This document shows positions 46,427 to 58,800 of a DNA stretch of 64,000 bases, in pieces (the first letter of the stretch is position 1; the number at the start of each line of letters is the position of its first letter). The position numbers were made by a program, and so were the translations under genes. The stretch is from Dactylorhiza incarnata. Taxonomy: Eukaryota; Streptophyta; Magnoliopsida; Asparagales; Orchidaceae. The DNA lies in NCBI GenBank assembly GCA_033032865.1, contig JAWHQI010000004.1, positions 20,070,001 through 20,134,000 of the forward strand. Reading direction: 5' to 3'. Under the pieces are notes generated by a model. The model was not told the DNA's origin and made no database searches. It worked only from the letters and a program-made list of their open reading frames with translations.

Positions 46427-47116
46427 TTACTCTAACACAATTGAATCCGCTAGATACACTTTTTCACTGTCCTTCAAAACTGTGCCGCCCTCATAGATTT
46501 TCAAGCGATGTCCATTCACCTTGAACTTCCCTTCTTTTTCACCAGAAATTTCAATAGCGCCAAATGGAGAAACACCAGTCACAGTGAATGGTCCACTCCA
46601 TCGTGACTTCAACTTTCCGGGGAATAGGCGTAGACGAGAGTTGTAGAGGAGAACACTATCTCCCGGAGTGAATTCTTTTGGTTTAATATGCCTATCATGC
46701 CACTGCTTTGTCTTTTCTTTATATATGCGGGAGTTCTCGTAGGCAGAATGACACAATTCTTCAAGTTCATTCAATTGAGTGAGACGTCGTTCCGCGGTTA
46801 CTGCGATGTCCATGTTTAGGAACTTAGTTGCCCACAAAGCCTTGTGTTCTAATTCCACTGGTAGGTGGCATGCCTTTCCAAAAACGAGCTGAAAGGGTGA
46901 CATTCCCAAAGGAGTTTTGAAAGCTGTACGGTAGGCCCACAAGGCATCATCCACTTTCGTTGCCCAATCCTTTCTGTTCGAGTGGATTGATTTTTCTATT
47001 ATTCTTGTAAGTTCTCTATTCGAAACTTCTACTTGTCCACACGTTTGCGGGTGGTAAGCTAAGGAGACTTTATGATGTACGCCGAATTTTTTTAGTAATT
47101 GCAAAAATTGTCGGTT
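46427..47116 (-). pseudogene. Athila integrase, C-terminal part after an in-frame stop
   Basis: The frame is the same as the upstream polyprotein, separated only by the TGA at 47119-47117. It holds the catalytic glutamate ([12 protein letters not shown], Glu about 36 residues after the second Asp), the region [21 protein letters not shown], and a C-terminal domain ending ADSIVLE at the stop 46427-46429. The TGA replaces a residue usually present after SDGGSHF, most simply a single base change. Integrase joins the DNA copy to the host chromosome. Confidence 0.92.
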
Positions 47117-49165
47117 TCAAAAATGGCTACCACCATCACTTATGATTGTCCGTGGAGCTCCAAATCTAGAGAAGATATTTGTATGAATAAATTTCAAAAC
47201 TGTACGGGCATCATTAGCAGTAACAGCCTCCGCCTCCACCCACATTGAGACGTAATCCACTGCCACTATTATATAATGTTTTCCGTGAGTAATGGGGAAT
47301 GGACCCTTGAAGTCGATTCCCCAAACATCGAAAAGTACACAAACTAACATATTGTTGAGCGGCATCTCGTCTTTCCTCGAAATTTTACCAGTTCTCTGGC
47401 ATTCATTGCATTTTAAGACGTATGCGTGAGCATCCTTGTGCAGCGTGGGCCAAAATAGTCCACTTTGAAGCACCTTGCGTGCTGTCCTAGAGGCGCCCAA
47501 ATGTCCTCCAGCCTCCTTATCGTGGCAATGTTCGAGAACGGATCTAAACTCAGATTCCGGGACGCAATGTCTGATTACACCGTCGCTACAAGTACGAAAT
47601 AACAATGGATCTTCCCCAAAATAATACTTTAAGTCAGAAAACAGCTTATTCCTCTGCTGAGGTGTAAGATTGGGCGAGAAAGTTGTACATGCGAGATAGT
47701 TCGCTATGTCAGCATACCATGGAGGTTCTGACGGATGCGTGGTGATGGCGAATAGCTTCTCGTCCGGAAAATAATCAGTTGTTTCCTCTTCTTTGTTGTT
47801 TGGAGAATTAGCCTCCATGTCGCTCTCCAGCCGCGATAAGTGGTCTGCGATAACATTCTCTACCCCCTTCTTATCTTTAATCTCTAAATCATACTCTTGC
47901 AACAGTAGGATCCAGCGGATCAGACGCGGCTTGGCCTCCTTCTTGTTGAATAGATACCTCAGTGCGGCATGATCTTTGTACACTATTACTTCAGAGAGCA
48001 CCAAGTAGGAGTGAAATTTCTCGAAGGCGAAGATCTCGGCTAGCATTTCCTTCTCCGTGGTGGTGTAGTTTGCTTGAGCATTATTTAGAGTTCGACTGGC
48101 ATATGCGATGGTGTGAAAGGTTTTGTCTTTCTTTTGACCAAGCACAGCACCCACGGCTACGTCACTAGCATCACACATGATCACAAAAGGCAAACTCCAG
48201 TCAGGTGCCACCAAGATCGGGGCAGAGATCAGTTGCCCCCGTAGGGTTTCAAATGCTTGCATACAAGCTTTATCGAAATGGAATGGGACATCTTTGCCAA
48301 GTAAGTGAGAAAGTGGTTTTGAAATGGATGAGAAATCCTTGATAAATCTCCGATAGAATCCCACGTGTCCGAGAAAGCTGCGGATACCCTTCACAGAAGA
48401 CGGCGGAGGAAGGTTCTTGATGACGCTAACCTTCGCCTGATCCACCTCAAGCCCTTGGCAGGAGACCTTATGCCCCAGCACGATTCCCTCGCGCACCATA
48501 AAGTGGCATTTTTCCCAATTTAAGATGAGGTTGGTGTCCTCACACCGCTTCAAGGTCTTCTCAAGATTGGCAAGGCACGAATCGAAACTGCTGGCGAATA
48601 ACGTGAAATCATCCATGAAGACTTCGAGAAAATCTCCCACCATGTCAGCGAAGATTGCAAGCATGCATCGCTGAAAAGTTGCGGGAGCATTGCAAAGTCC
48701 AAATGGCATTCGCTTGAACGCGAAGGTACCGGACGGGCAAGTGAATGTCGTCTTGTCCTGATCAGCAGGGTCGATTAAGATTTGGTTGTAACCGGAGTAT
48801 CCATCCAGAAAACAGTAGTAGTCTTGCCTTGCCAACTTTTCCAACATCTGATCAATGAAAGGGAGTGGAAAGTGGTCCTTGTGCGTAGCATCATTTAGCT
48901 TGCCGTAATCAATGCAGACCCTCCATCCGGTGATCACACGGGTAGGTAATAACTCATTTTTCTCGTTGGGAACAACAGTGATCCCTACCTTCTTTGGCAC
49001 AACCTGAACTGGGCTGACCCACTTGCTGTCACTAATTGGATAGATAATGCTAGCGTCCAAAAGCTTTATCACTTCAACATTCACCACCTCTTGCATCTTC
49101 GGGTTCAGTCGCCTTTGGGGTTGGACTGAAGGCTTGTACTGATCTTCGAGAAGGATCTTATGCAT
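47117..49165 (-). pseudogene. Athila pol: reverse transcriptase, RNase H and integrase N-terminal part
   Basis: 682 codons from MHKILLEDQYKP. RT: WRVCIDYGKLNDATHKDHFP (about residues 81-100), FLDGYSGYNQI (D121), MPFGLCNAPATFQ, active site FMDDF (D185, D186). RNase H: CDASDVAVGAVLGQ (D332), TEKEML, and YKDHAALRYL where the family usually has TDH. The end of RNase H, ENVIADHLSRLE, lies near residue 440. The integrase zinc site has H547/H555 and C586/C589 (candidate ligands), the first catalytic Asp D618 (WGIDF) and the second D677 (SDGG). A TGA at 47119-47117 cuts the integrase. Upstream, the frame is broken near 49165. No functional polyprotein can be made. Confidence 0.93.
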
Positions 49166-50028
49166 GCAGACGGTGGGGTAATTCCTTTAATATTGGCGAG
49201 GGATCGTCCGAAGACTTTTTGATATCTTCTTAGCAACCTTACCAACGCAGCTTCGTTAGCCTCAGACAGAGTTGCAGAAATAATCATCGGATGCGTGGTA
49301 TTCTCTCCCAGGAAGATATATTTCAGAGAGTTTGATAATTGTTTGAGAGCTAGGGAGGGATTTAGAATCCGATGGCATAATAAGTGATTCTCTGTTCGGG
49401 AGCGGATCCTCAGACTTGTCTGAGGATGAACCTCCATTGCTCACATGGCCTTCCTGCTGCCAAAAAGTCTCACACTCCCCCGGACTTATATCAAACTGAC
49501 TATTCGGTTCCTCGGTTGGCTCCGCCAGCTCACAGTCTGTGATCTCAAATAGTTGCGTCGGGTTGTGAACATTAAAAGATATGGCGTCCTGCCCCAATCT
49601 GAGAGTGAGCTCTCCCTGCTCCACATTAATGATGGCACGTGCCGTCGCGAGAAAGGGGCGTCCCAAGATAATAGGAACTTTAGAATCGGCCTTCATATCA
49701 AGGATGACGAAATCAGCTGGAAAGGCGAGGTCATTCACCACAATGGTAAGGTCTTCCACAATCCCGACAGGTTTCTTGATCGTTTTGTCGGCCAGCTGCA
49801 ACATTACTTGTGCGACTTCAAAATCCCCGCACCTAGCTCTTGAAAGATGGAGAGCGGCATTAGATTGATGGAGGATCCTAGATCACACAGTGCTTGACCG
49901 AATCGGTGGCGACTGATTTGGCAAGGGATAGTAAAGCTGCCCGGATCCTTACGCTTTGTAGGAATGTCAGCAATGATGGCGGAGCACTCCTCGGTGAGAT
50001 CAATGGTTTTGAGGTCTTCCAGTTCCTT
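49105..50028 (-). pseudogene. Athila protease and protease-RT linker, three frame changes
   Basis: After the gag stop the same frame carries KELEDLKTIDLTEECSA, then the protease signature LCDLGSSINLMP near 49890-49855. One base appears lost near 49828. The continuation (MLQLADKTIKKPVGIVEDL, then IILGRPFLATARA) lies in the next frame, 49804-49262. A further shift near 49350 moves similarity (LSNSLKYIFLGENTTHP, then RSLANIKGI) to a third frame ending at 49105. A compensating shift near 49165 returns it to the RT frame. The two later shifts cancel, so only about 60 codons are out of frame. The active site is DLGS rather than DTGS, as is usual in this lineage. Confidence 0.87.
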
Positions 50029-51303
50029 TCACTTTGAAATCAGCTTCTTCAGGAATTTTGAGTAACCCGGTATTTGGGAGATGGCCTCAATCAGCGGGAT
50101 GCTAACTTGTACTCCCTTCATCATTTCCAGGAATTTGCGAAATTGTTGTTTTGATTTCTCATTCCGTAACCTGTGAGGAAAAGGAGGGCTAACAATATTT
50201 TTTGAGGGTTGTGTCACGCTCGCAGAATCCGGCACAGTAGGGATAGGAGTCAGCTTCATTGTCACATCTGCATCAGCCCTCTCTGTAGGATCCGTAAGAG
50301 GTTCCTGTAGCGCATGTGCTGGAGGCGTTTTCTGATGTGGGAGGTTTTTTACACTCCTACCACTTCTTAACTCCATGGCATTCACATACTCGGGCGGCTG
50401 GTCCACAATCCCAGAGAAAACATCTGTGAGAGCACTGATAGCAGAATCGAGTTGTTGGATTGCTGCGGACTGTTCATTCATTTTGAGCAGCATATTGCCC
50501 ACGAAAATAACTAACTGCTCTGCTTGGTCTGCAAGAAGACATTCCTCTGCTCCATTAAGGGTTACTGCATTAACTTCGCTAGTGCTCGGAGTGTGAGTAG
50601 AGTGGCTCCAATACTGACTAGTCTGCACTATATTCCCCACTATCTCCCAGGCATCCTTCCCCGACTTATTAAATAGGGCGCCTCCAGCTGCAACATCAAA
50701 AAGCACACAGAACTTGTCCGTTACGCCGAAATAGAAAATCTGAATTAAAAAATCTTCTGACAAATTCTCACGGTAACAGTCCTTATGTAAGGATTGAAAA
50801 CGCACCCATGCGTCCACTAATGTCTCGTCCTTTCTCTGTCCGAAGGCAATGAGTTCCTTATGCCTATTCATACCTCGCATGCGGTGTTGAAAATCAAACA
50901 GGAACTTCCTTTCAAATTGCTTCCAAGAAGTTATCTCCATCTTTCGGGTATCCCGGTACCATCCTTTAGCTTTATCATGCAAAGAGAATGAAAATGCTAG
51001 GATCTTCTGTTGGTCATTTTCAACTCCATTGAAAATACATGTATAATAGACTTCTAAGAATTCCTGCACATGACAAACTGGATCCTCATGTGTATCCCCG
51101 CTGAATTTGCAATTCTCAGAAATAAACTCAATGATATCAGTGGAGATCTCGGATGCAAGATTATTTAGTTGTGGCTGGTTTCTAAGATCGTCCAAACTTC
51201 CCTGATACATACGTTGCTGGATAGAAGTCATGGTAGACGAGCTTGCAAGACAATGGATTAGTGCACAACAAGAAAAACAAAATACCTTAAAACAAATTTC
51301 CAT
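50029..51303 (-). pseudogene. Athila gag, ending at an in-frame TGA
   Basis: Open from an ATG at 51303, 27 bases after the primer site. The second ATG at 51231 (MTSIQQRMYQGSLDDL) is a more likely start because the first 24 residues are hydrophobic and look like translated leader. The gag capsid-like region has KGWYRDTRKMEITSWKQFERKF and RKDETLVDAWVRFQSLHKDC. The C-terminal region is PPFPHRLRNEKSKQQFRKFLEMM and IPGYSKFLKKLISK, typical just before protease in this lineage. The TGA at 50031-50029 is followed by in-frame pol sequence, so gag and pol were probably one polyprotein and this stop is damage. No CCHC knuckle is obvious. Confidence 0.9.
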
Positions 51304-51330
51304 TTAAAAACAAATCACACACGCTTGCAG

Positions 51331-51348
51331 TCCCCGACAACGGCGCCA
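51331..51348 (-). other. Primer-binding site, tRNA-Asp type
   Basis: The plus strand reads TCCCCGACAACGGCGCCA, one base different from the last 18 nt of plant tRNA-Asp(GUC) as I recall it. It lies 6 bp inside the right LTR and is the site commonly seen in Athila elements. Confidence 0.9.
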
Positions 51349-52248
51349 AAAACATGATGCGCTATCTCAGCACTGCTAATTAGCAGGCACGAAATGCGAT
51401 ACGACGGCAGTGCACCGGTCGCTCAAGTAATAAAAATGGGAAGTTATCCCCAAGTATCGATCTCTCAAGGACTGCAAGTTGGGTAGTACGATTTGCTCTA
51501 AACAGGAAATCAGTTGAAAGGAGTAATAAGTAACAACGGGGGGTTTTGATTTGGTTTCCTACGCTATTGCAGAATGAAGAAAGATGCGGGTCAAAACTCT
51601 GCTTCGCACGGCGAGATGGGTGCAACGGCCGCAATGTCGTGCTTCGGAAGGCGCGTGGATGGGATATCACTAAGACGGTTGAGGGTCGCACACACCTCTT
51701 CTCAAAACATCACCACTAGCAATTGCTAGTGGTTCACCCACAACAAATCACAGAAAATCACTAGAAACAAAGGGGCTATTCATGCCACCACAACATCAGT
51801 GCATATGAAGGAAAGCAAAACTACATAAGATTAGCTTAACACGTGTTCATACAACACAAAATGAAGTAAAAGCATTCAAGGTTAGAGAGGACCACAAAGA
51901 AGAAGTCACGGCTTGGGTTCACGGCCGGAATGAGAGGTTGTCGGGCTCTCTCCGGACTCGGCCCTCAGATGGTGAGCTTGGCTCGAAGGAGGCTGTCACC
52001 GCTCCTACGATCTTCAGCGCTTCCTTGGTCTCCTTGGCGAGGAATGCTTGAGCTAATGGTGGATGAAGCTTCCTAATGCTCCCGGATGGAAGGATGGAGG
52101 TGGAAATCACCGGAAATGGCCTTGAAGGTGGAAGAGATGAAGGGGAAGCCTTCAGCCCTCAAGAGCAGCGGGAAGGAAGAGATTTCCCGCTCTCCGAAAC
52201 GCTCCCGGTCATCCTATCCCGATCCTCTGTTGATTGCCTCGATTCCTG

Positions 52249-52258
52249 CTTTTTATAG
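52249..52258 (-). promoter_or_regulatory. TATA box in the Athila 5' LTR
   Basis: The plus strand CTTTTTATAG gives CTATAAAAAG on the coding strand. It is conserved in the other LTR at 43948-43957. Confidence 0.6.
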
Positions 52259-52454
52259 GAAACAGGCTAAAAATTGGTCACGCACGGTCGAACGCACGAT
52301 CGTGCGTAGACCGTGCGATATTAACTGATAAAATATGGCTTGTAAAATACGCTGCGCTGCCTGTGCGATTTGTTCACGCACAACCAACGCCGCCCGTGCA
52401 TTCAAACGCACGGGTAAAATCCGACGCTCTGAAATCACAAAGATACAGGTCAAC

Positions 52455-52505
52455 CGTGCGTTTTACTCACGCACGGGCGAATTCGCCCGTGCGTTAAAAC
52501 GCAAG
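52455..52505. repeat. Imperfect palindrome in the Athila 5' LTR
   Basis: Same structure as at 44165-44215, centred on GAATTC, with one arm base changed near the right end. Confidence 0.8.
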
Positions 52506-52881
52506 AGTAAACCCCGACGCTCCATTTTCTTCCCAGACACAAAAGCACGACCGCACAGACCGTGCGTCAAGGAAATGCACGACCGTGCGATATGCACAGA
52601 AATTATATTTGGCGGAAAACGGGACGATCAGGTCACCTGCAAACAAGATATACCAGCTAGGAATACACGTCCAGCACAGGGATACATAAAACAAGGGAAG
52701 GGGAGCACAATGTGCTTACCCCCAACAACGAGGAATGCAATTGCACACCGAAATGGGCTTAATGGTGCACCTAGCATGTAATAGTATATATAAATGAAAA
52801 TGTGACTAAAATGTGGTGCAAAAACTAAAATATCAGCCCAAATAAGTCCAAAATATATATATATATAAATGGGACTCATCA

Positions 52882-55800
52882 GTTGGTAATAAGTTATTTA
52901 GCTCAAAAGGAGACCTAAACTTCAAACATCCGTATCTTTTGATCCAGTTGTCCGATTTTCGCCCACAATACCTTTTCGCAATGAGATCGGAGCCCTAAAT
53001 CCAATGGAGAACAATTTTAACCCATTCAAGCTCATTTGGAGGTCAATATACAGTGGGTTGTACTGTTATTGTGAGATTTAGCTACAAATAACACATAAAT
53101 TTCCAAAATGAAAGAATTTTAGATGCGGTTTGTAGTGAAAGTGAGAGATTTAGCTCCAAATAACACTCAAACTTTATACAGCAATAACTTTTGATCCGGT
53201 TGTCTGATCTTACCCCCATAACATCTTTTAGGACTGAGCTCAGAGCCCTACATTCATTGAAGCATAAGTTTTAACCATTGTAGTTCATTTAGTTGTTGAT
53301 GTATAGCGGGTTGCACTGGCAATGCGAAATTTAACTTCAAATGACACCTAAACTTGAAACATCCATAACTTTTGATCAGCTTGTCTGATTTTTCCCCACA
53401 ACACCTTTTCAGAATGAGATCAGAGCCCTACATCCAATGGAAAACAAGTTTTTATCATTCCAGGTCATTTAGTGGTTGATCTACAGTGGGTTGCAGTGAT
53501 AATGTGGGATTTAGCTCCAAATAAAAGATAAACTTCAAACAGACAGAACTCTTGATCCAGTTGCCCAATTTTTGCACACAATACCTTTTTAGAACGAGTT
53601 CAGAGCCCTATATCCAATGGAGAGTAGGATATAACCATTGAAGTTTGTTTATTGTTCGATATACAGTGGGTTAGAGTGGTAATGCATGATTTAGCTCTAA
53701 ATTACACATAAACTTCAAGCAGCCATAACTTTTGATCCGTTTGTTCAATTTTTGCCAACAACACTTTTTCAGAAAGAGCTCATATTCTCCATCCAACAGA
53801 GAATAAGATTTACCCATTCGAGAATAAGAAAACACCTTTCCGGTTGTCTGATTTTCGCCCACAGTACCTTTTCGGAATGAGATCGGAGCCCTAAATCCAG
53901 TGGATAATAATTTAAACCCATTCCAGCTTGTTTAGAGGTCGATATACAGTGAGTTGTGGTGGTAATATGAGATTTATCTCCAAATGACACATACACTTCA
54001 AAATGGCAGAATTTTCAATGCGGGTTGTAGTGAAAATGAGAGATTTAGCTTCAAATGACGCTCAAACTTAAAACAGCAACAACTTTTGATGTGATTGTCT
54101 TATTTTACCCCCACAACACCTTTTCGGAATGAGCTCGGAGCACTACATTTAATGGAGCACAAGTTTTACCCACTCTAGTTCATTTAGTTGTCGATATATT
54201 GCTGGTTGTAGCGGTAATGCGAAATTTAGCTCTAAATTACACCTAAACTTCTAACATCCATAACTTTTGATTTGTATGTTTGATTTTTGCCCACAACACC
54301 TTTTTGGAATATGCTTGGAGCATACATCCAATGGAGAACAATTTTAAACCATTCCAGCTCATTTTAGTGGTCAATATACAGCAGGTTGCAAGGGTAATGA
54401 GGGATTTAGCTCCCCTTGACACATAAACTGTAACAGCCATAACTTTTGATCTGGTTGTCCGATTTTTACGCACAACACCTTTTTGGAATGAGCTCGGAGC
54501 CCTACATCCAATTGAAAACAAGTTTTACCCATTCCAGTTTGTTTTGTGGTCAATATACAGTTGGTTGGTAATAAGTTATTTAGCTCGAAAGGAGACCTAA
54601 ACTTCAAACTTCCACAACTTTTGATCCGGTTGTCAGATTTTCTCCCAGAATACCTTTTCGGAATGAGATCGGAGCCCTAAATCCAATGGAGAACAATTTT
54701 AACCCATTCAAGCTCGTTTAGAGGTCGATATATAGTGAGTTGTACTATTAATACGAGATTTAGCTACAAATAACACATAAATTTCCAAAATGAAAGAATT
54801 ATAGATGCAGTTTGTAGTGAAAGTGAGAGATTTAGCTCCAAATGACACTCAAACTTTATACAGCAATAACTTTTGATTCGGTTGTCTGATTTTACCAAAA
54901 TAAAAATTTTTAGGAATGAGCTCAGAGCCCTACATTCATTGAAGCACAAGTTTTACCCATTGCAATTCATTTAGTTGTCGATATATTGCGGGTTGCACTG
55001 GTAATGAGAAATTTAGCTTCAAATGACACATAAACTTGAAACATCAATAACTTTTGATCAGGTTGTCTGATTTTTTCCCACAACACCTTTTCAGAATGAG
55101 ATCAGAGCCCTACATCCAATGAACAACAAGTTTTACCCATTCCAGGTTGTTTAGTGGTTGATCTACAGTGGGTTGCAGTGATAATGTGGGATTTAGCTCC
55201 AAATGACACATAAACTTCAAACAGACAGTACACTTGATCCAGTTGCATAATTTTTGCCCACAATACCTTTTTAGAATGAGTTCAAAGCCCTACATCCAAT
55301 GGAGAGTAGGATATAACCATTCAAGTTTGTTTATTGTTCGATATACAGTGGGTTCCAGTGGTAATGCAGGATTTAGCTCCAAATTACACATAAACTTCAA
55401 GCAGTCATAACTTTTGATCTGATTGTTCGATTTTTGCCAACAACACTTTTTTGGAAAGAGCTCATATTCTCCATCCAACAGAGAATAAGATTTACCCATT
55501 CGAGAATAAGACAACACCTTTCCGGTTGTCCGATTTTCGCCCACAATACCTTTTCGGAATGAGATCAGAGCCCTAAATCCAGTGGAGAACAATTTAAACC
55601 CATTCCAACTTGTTTAGAGGTCGATATACAGTGAGTTGTGGTGGTAATATGTGATTTATCTCCAAATGACACATACACTTCAAAATGGCAGAATTTTCAA
55701 TGCGGGTTGTAGTGAAAATGAGAGATTTAGCTGCAAATGACACTCAAACTTAAAACAACAACCACTTTTGATGTGGTTGTCTTATTTTACCCCACAACAC

Positions 55801-58800
55801 CTTTTCAGAATGAGATCGGAGCACTACATTCATTGGAGCACAAGTCTTACACACTTCAGTTCATTTAGTTGTCGATATATTGCTGGTTGTAGCGGTAATG
55901 CGAAATTTAGCTCTAAATTACACCTAAACTTCTAACAGACATAACTTTTGATTTGTATGTTTGATTTTTGCCCACAACACCTTTTCAGAATATGCTCGAA
56001 GGCATACATCCAATGGAGAACAATTTTAAACCATTCCAGCTCATTTTAGTAGTCAATATATAGCAGGTTGCAATGGTAATGAGGGATTTAGCTCTTCTTG
56101 AGACATAAATTGTAACAACCATAACTTTTGATCTGGTTGTCTGATTTTTGCGCACAACACCTTTTTGGAATGAGCTCGGAGCCCTACATCCAATGGAAAA
56201 CAAGTTTTACCCATTTCAGTTTGTTTAGTGGTCAATATACAGTTGGTTGGTAATAAGTTATTTAGCTCAAAAGGAGACCTAAACTTCAAACATCCGTAAC
56301 TTTTGATCCGGTTGTCCGATTTTTGCCCCACAATACCTTTTCGCAATGAGATCGGAGCCCTAAATCCAATGGAGAACAATTTTAACCCATTCAAGCTCAT
56401 TTGGAGGTCGATATACAGTGGGTTGTACTGTTATTGCGAGATTTAGCTACAAATAACAAATAAATTTCCAAAATGAAAGAATTTTAGATGCGGTGTGTAA
56501 TGAAAGTGAGAGATTTAGCTCCAAATGACACTCAAACTTTAAACAGCAATAACTTTTGATACGGTTGTCTGATTTTACCCCCATAACATCTTTTAGGACT
56601 GAGCTCAGAGCCCTACATTCATTGAAGCATAAGCTTTACCCATTGCAGTTCATTTAGTTATCGATATATAGCGGGTTGCACTGGCAATGCGAAATTTAGC
56701 TTCAAATGACACCTAAACTTGAAACATCCATAACTTTTGATCAGCTTGTCTGATTTTTTCCCACAACACCTTTTCAGAATGAGATCAGAGCCCTACATCC
56801 AATGTACAACAAGTTTTAATCATTCCAGGTCGTTTAGTGCTTGGAGCATACATCCAATGGAGAACAATTTTAAACCATTCCAGCTCATTTTAGTGGTCAA
56901 TATACAGCAGGTTGCAATGGTAATGAGGGATTTAGCTCCTCTTGACACATAAACTGTAACAGAAATAACTTTAGATCTGGTTGTCCTATTTTTGCGCACA
57001 ACACCTTTTTGGAATGAGCTCGGAGCCCTACATCCAATGGAAAACAAGTTTTACTCATTCCAGTTTGTTTTGTGGTGAATATACAGTTGGTTGGTAATAA
57101 GTTATTTAGCTCGAAAGGAGACCTAAACTTCAAACATCCCAACTTTTGATCTGGTTGTCATATTTTCGCCCACAATACCTTTTCGTAATGAGATCGGAGC
57201 CCTAAATCCAATGGAGAACAATTTTAACCCATCCAAGCTCGTTTAGAGGTCGATATATAGTGGGTTGTACTGTTAATGTGAGATTTAGCTACAAATAACA
57301 CATAAATTTCCAAAATGTATGAATTTTAGATGCGGTTTGTAAAAGTGAGAGATTTAGCTACAAATGACACTCAAACTTTATACAACAATAACTTTTGATT
57401 CGGTTGTCTGATTTTACCAAAATAATATATTTTAGGACTGAGCTTAGAGCCCTACATTCATTGAAGCACAAGTTTTGCCCATTGCAGTTCATTTAGTTGT
57501 CGATATATAGCGGGTTGCACTGGTAATGCGAAATTTAGCTTTAAATGACACATAAACTTGAAACATCCATAACTTTTGATCAGGTTGTCGGATTTTTGCA
57601 CACAACACCTTTTCAGAATGAGAACAGAGCCCTACATCCAATGAACAACAAGTTTTACCCATTCCAGGTCGTTTAGTGGTTGATCTACAGTGGGTTGCAG
57701 TGATAATGTGGGATTTAGCTCCAAATGACACATAAACTTCAAACAGACAGAACACTTGATCCAGTTGCCCAATTTTTTCCCACAATACCTTTTTAGAATG
57801 AGTTCAGAGCCCTACATCTAATGGAGAGTAGGATATAACCATTCAAGTTTGTTTATTGTTCGATATACAGTGGGTTCCAGTGGTAATGCAGGATTTAGCT
57901 CCAAATTACACAAAAACTTCAAGCAGCCATAACTTTTGATCTGATTATTCGATTTTTGCCAACAACACTTTTTTGGAAAGAGCTCATGTTCTCCATCCAA
58001 CAGAGAATAAGATTTACCCATTCGAGAATAGGACAACACCTTTCCGATTGTCCGATTTTCGCCCACAATACCTTTTCAGAATGAGATCGGAGCCCTAAAT
58101 CCAGTGGAGAACAATTTAAACCCATTCCAGCTTGTTTAGAGGTCGATATACAGTGAGTTGTGGTGGTAAAATGAGATTTATCTCCAAATGACACATACAC
58201 TTCAAAATGGCAGAATTTTTAATGCGGGTTGTAGTGAAAATGATAGATTTAGCTGCAAATGACACTCAAACTTAAAACAATAACCACTTTTGATGTGGTT
58301 GTCTTATTTTACCCCACAACACCTTTTCGGAATGAGCTCGGAGCACTACATTCATTGGAGCACAAGTTTTACACACTTCAGTTCATTTAGTTGTCTATAT
58401 ATTGCTGGTTGTAGCGCTAATGCGAAATTTAGCTCTAAATTACACCTAAACTTCTAACAGCCATAACTTTTGATTTGTATGTTTGATTTTTGCCCACAAC
58501 ACCTTTTCGGAATATGCTCGGAGGCATACATCCATTGGAGAACAATTTAAAACCATTCCAGCTCATTTTAGTAGTCAATATACAGCAGGTTGCAATGATA
58601 ATGAGGGATTTTGCTCCTGTTGACACATAAACTGTAACAGCCATAACTTTTGATCTGGTTGTCCAATTTTTGCGCACAACACCTTTTTGGAATGAGCTCG
58701 GAGCCCTACATCCAGTGGAAAACAAGTTTTACCCATTCCAGTTTGTTTTGTGGTCAATATACAGTTGGTTGGTAATAAGTTATTTAGCTCAAATGGAGAC

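Larger units (their letters stand above)
43053..52881 (-). mobile_element. Athila-lineage Ty3/Gypsy LTR retrotransposon
   Basis: Its ends are TGATG and CATCA, with 5-bp duplications GTTGG. The LTRs are 43053-44588 (1,536 bp) and 51355-52881 (1,527 bp). A tRNA-Asp-type primer site lies at 51331-51348 and a polypurine tract at 44589-44597. Minus-strand gag, protease, RT, RNase H and integrase fill 46427-51303. RT and integrase motifs and the tRNA-Asp-type site fit Athila. The 1.84 kb between pol and the 3' LTR, where many Athila elements have an env-like ORF, shows no such gene. Two stops and three frame changes in gag-pol make the copy inactive. The LTRs differ by a few percent by eye, including an 11-bp copy difference near 43999. 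Confidence 0.95.
51355..52881 (-). repeat. Athila element, right (5') LTR
   Basis: 1,527 bp, colinear with the left LTR. TATA box at 52249-52258 and palindrome at 52455-52505. It has one fewer 11-bp CAGACCGTGCG unit than the left LTR. Confidence 0.96.
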
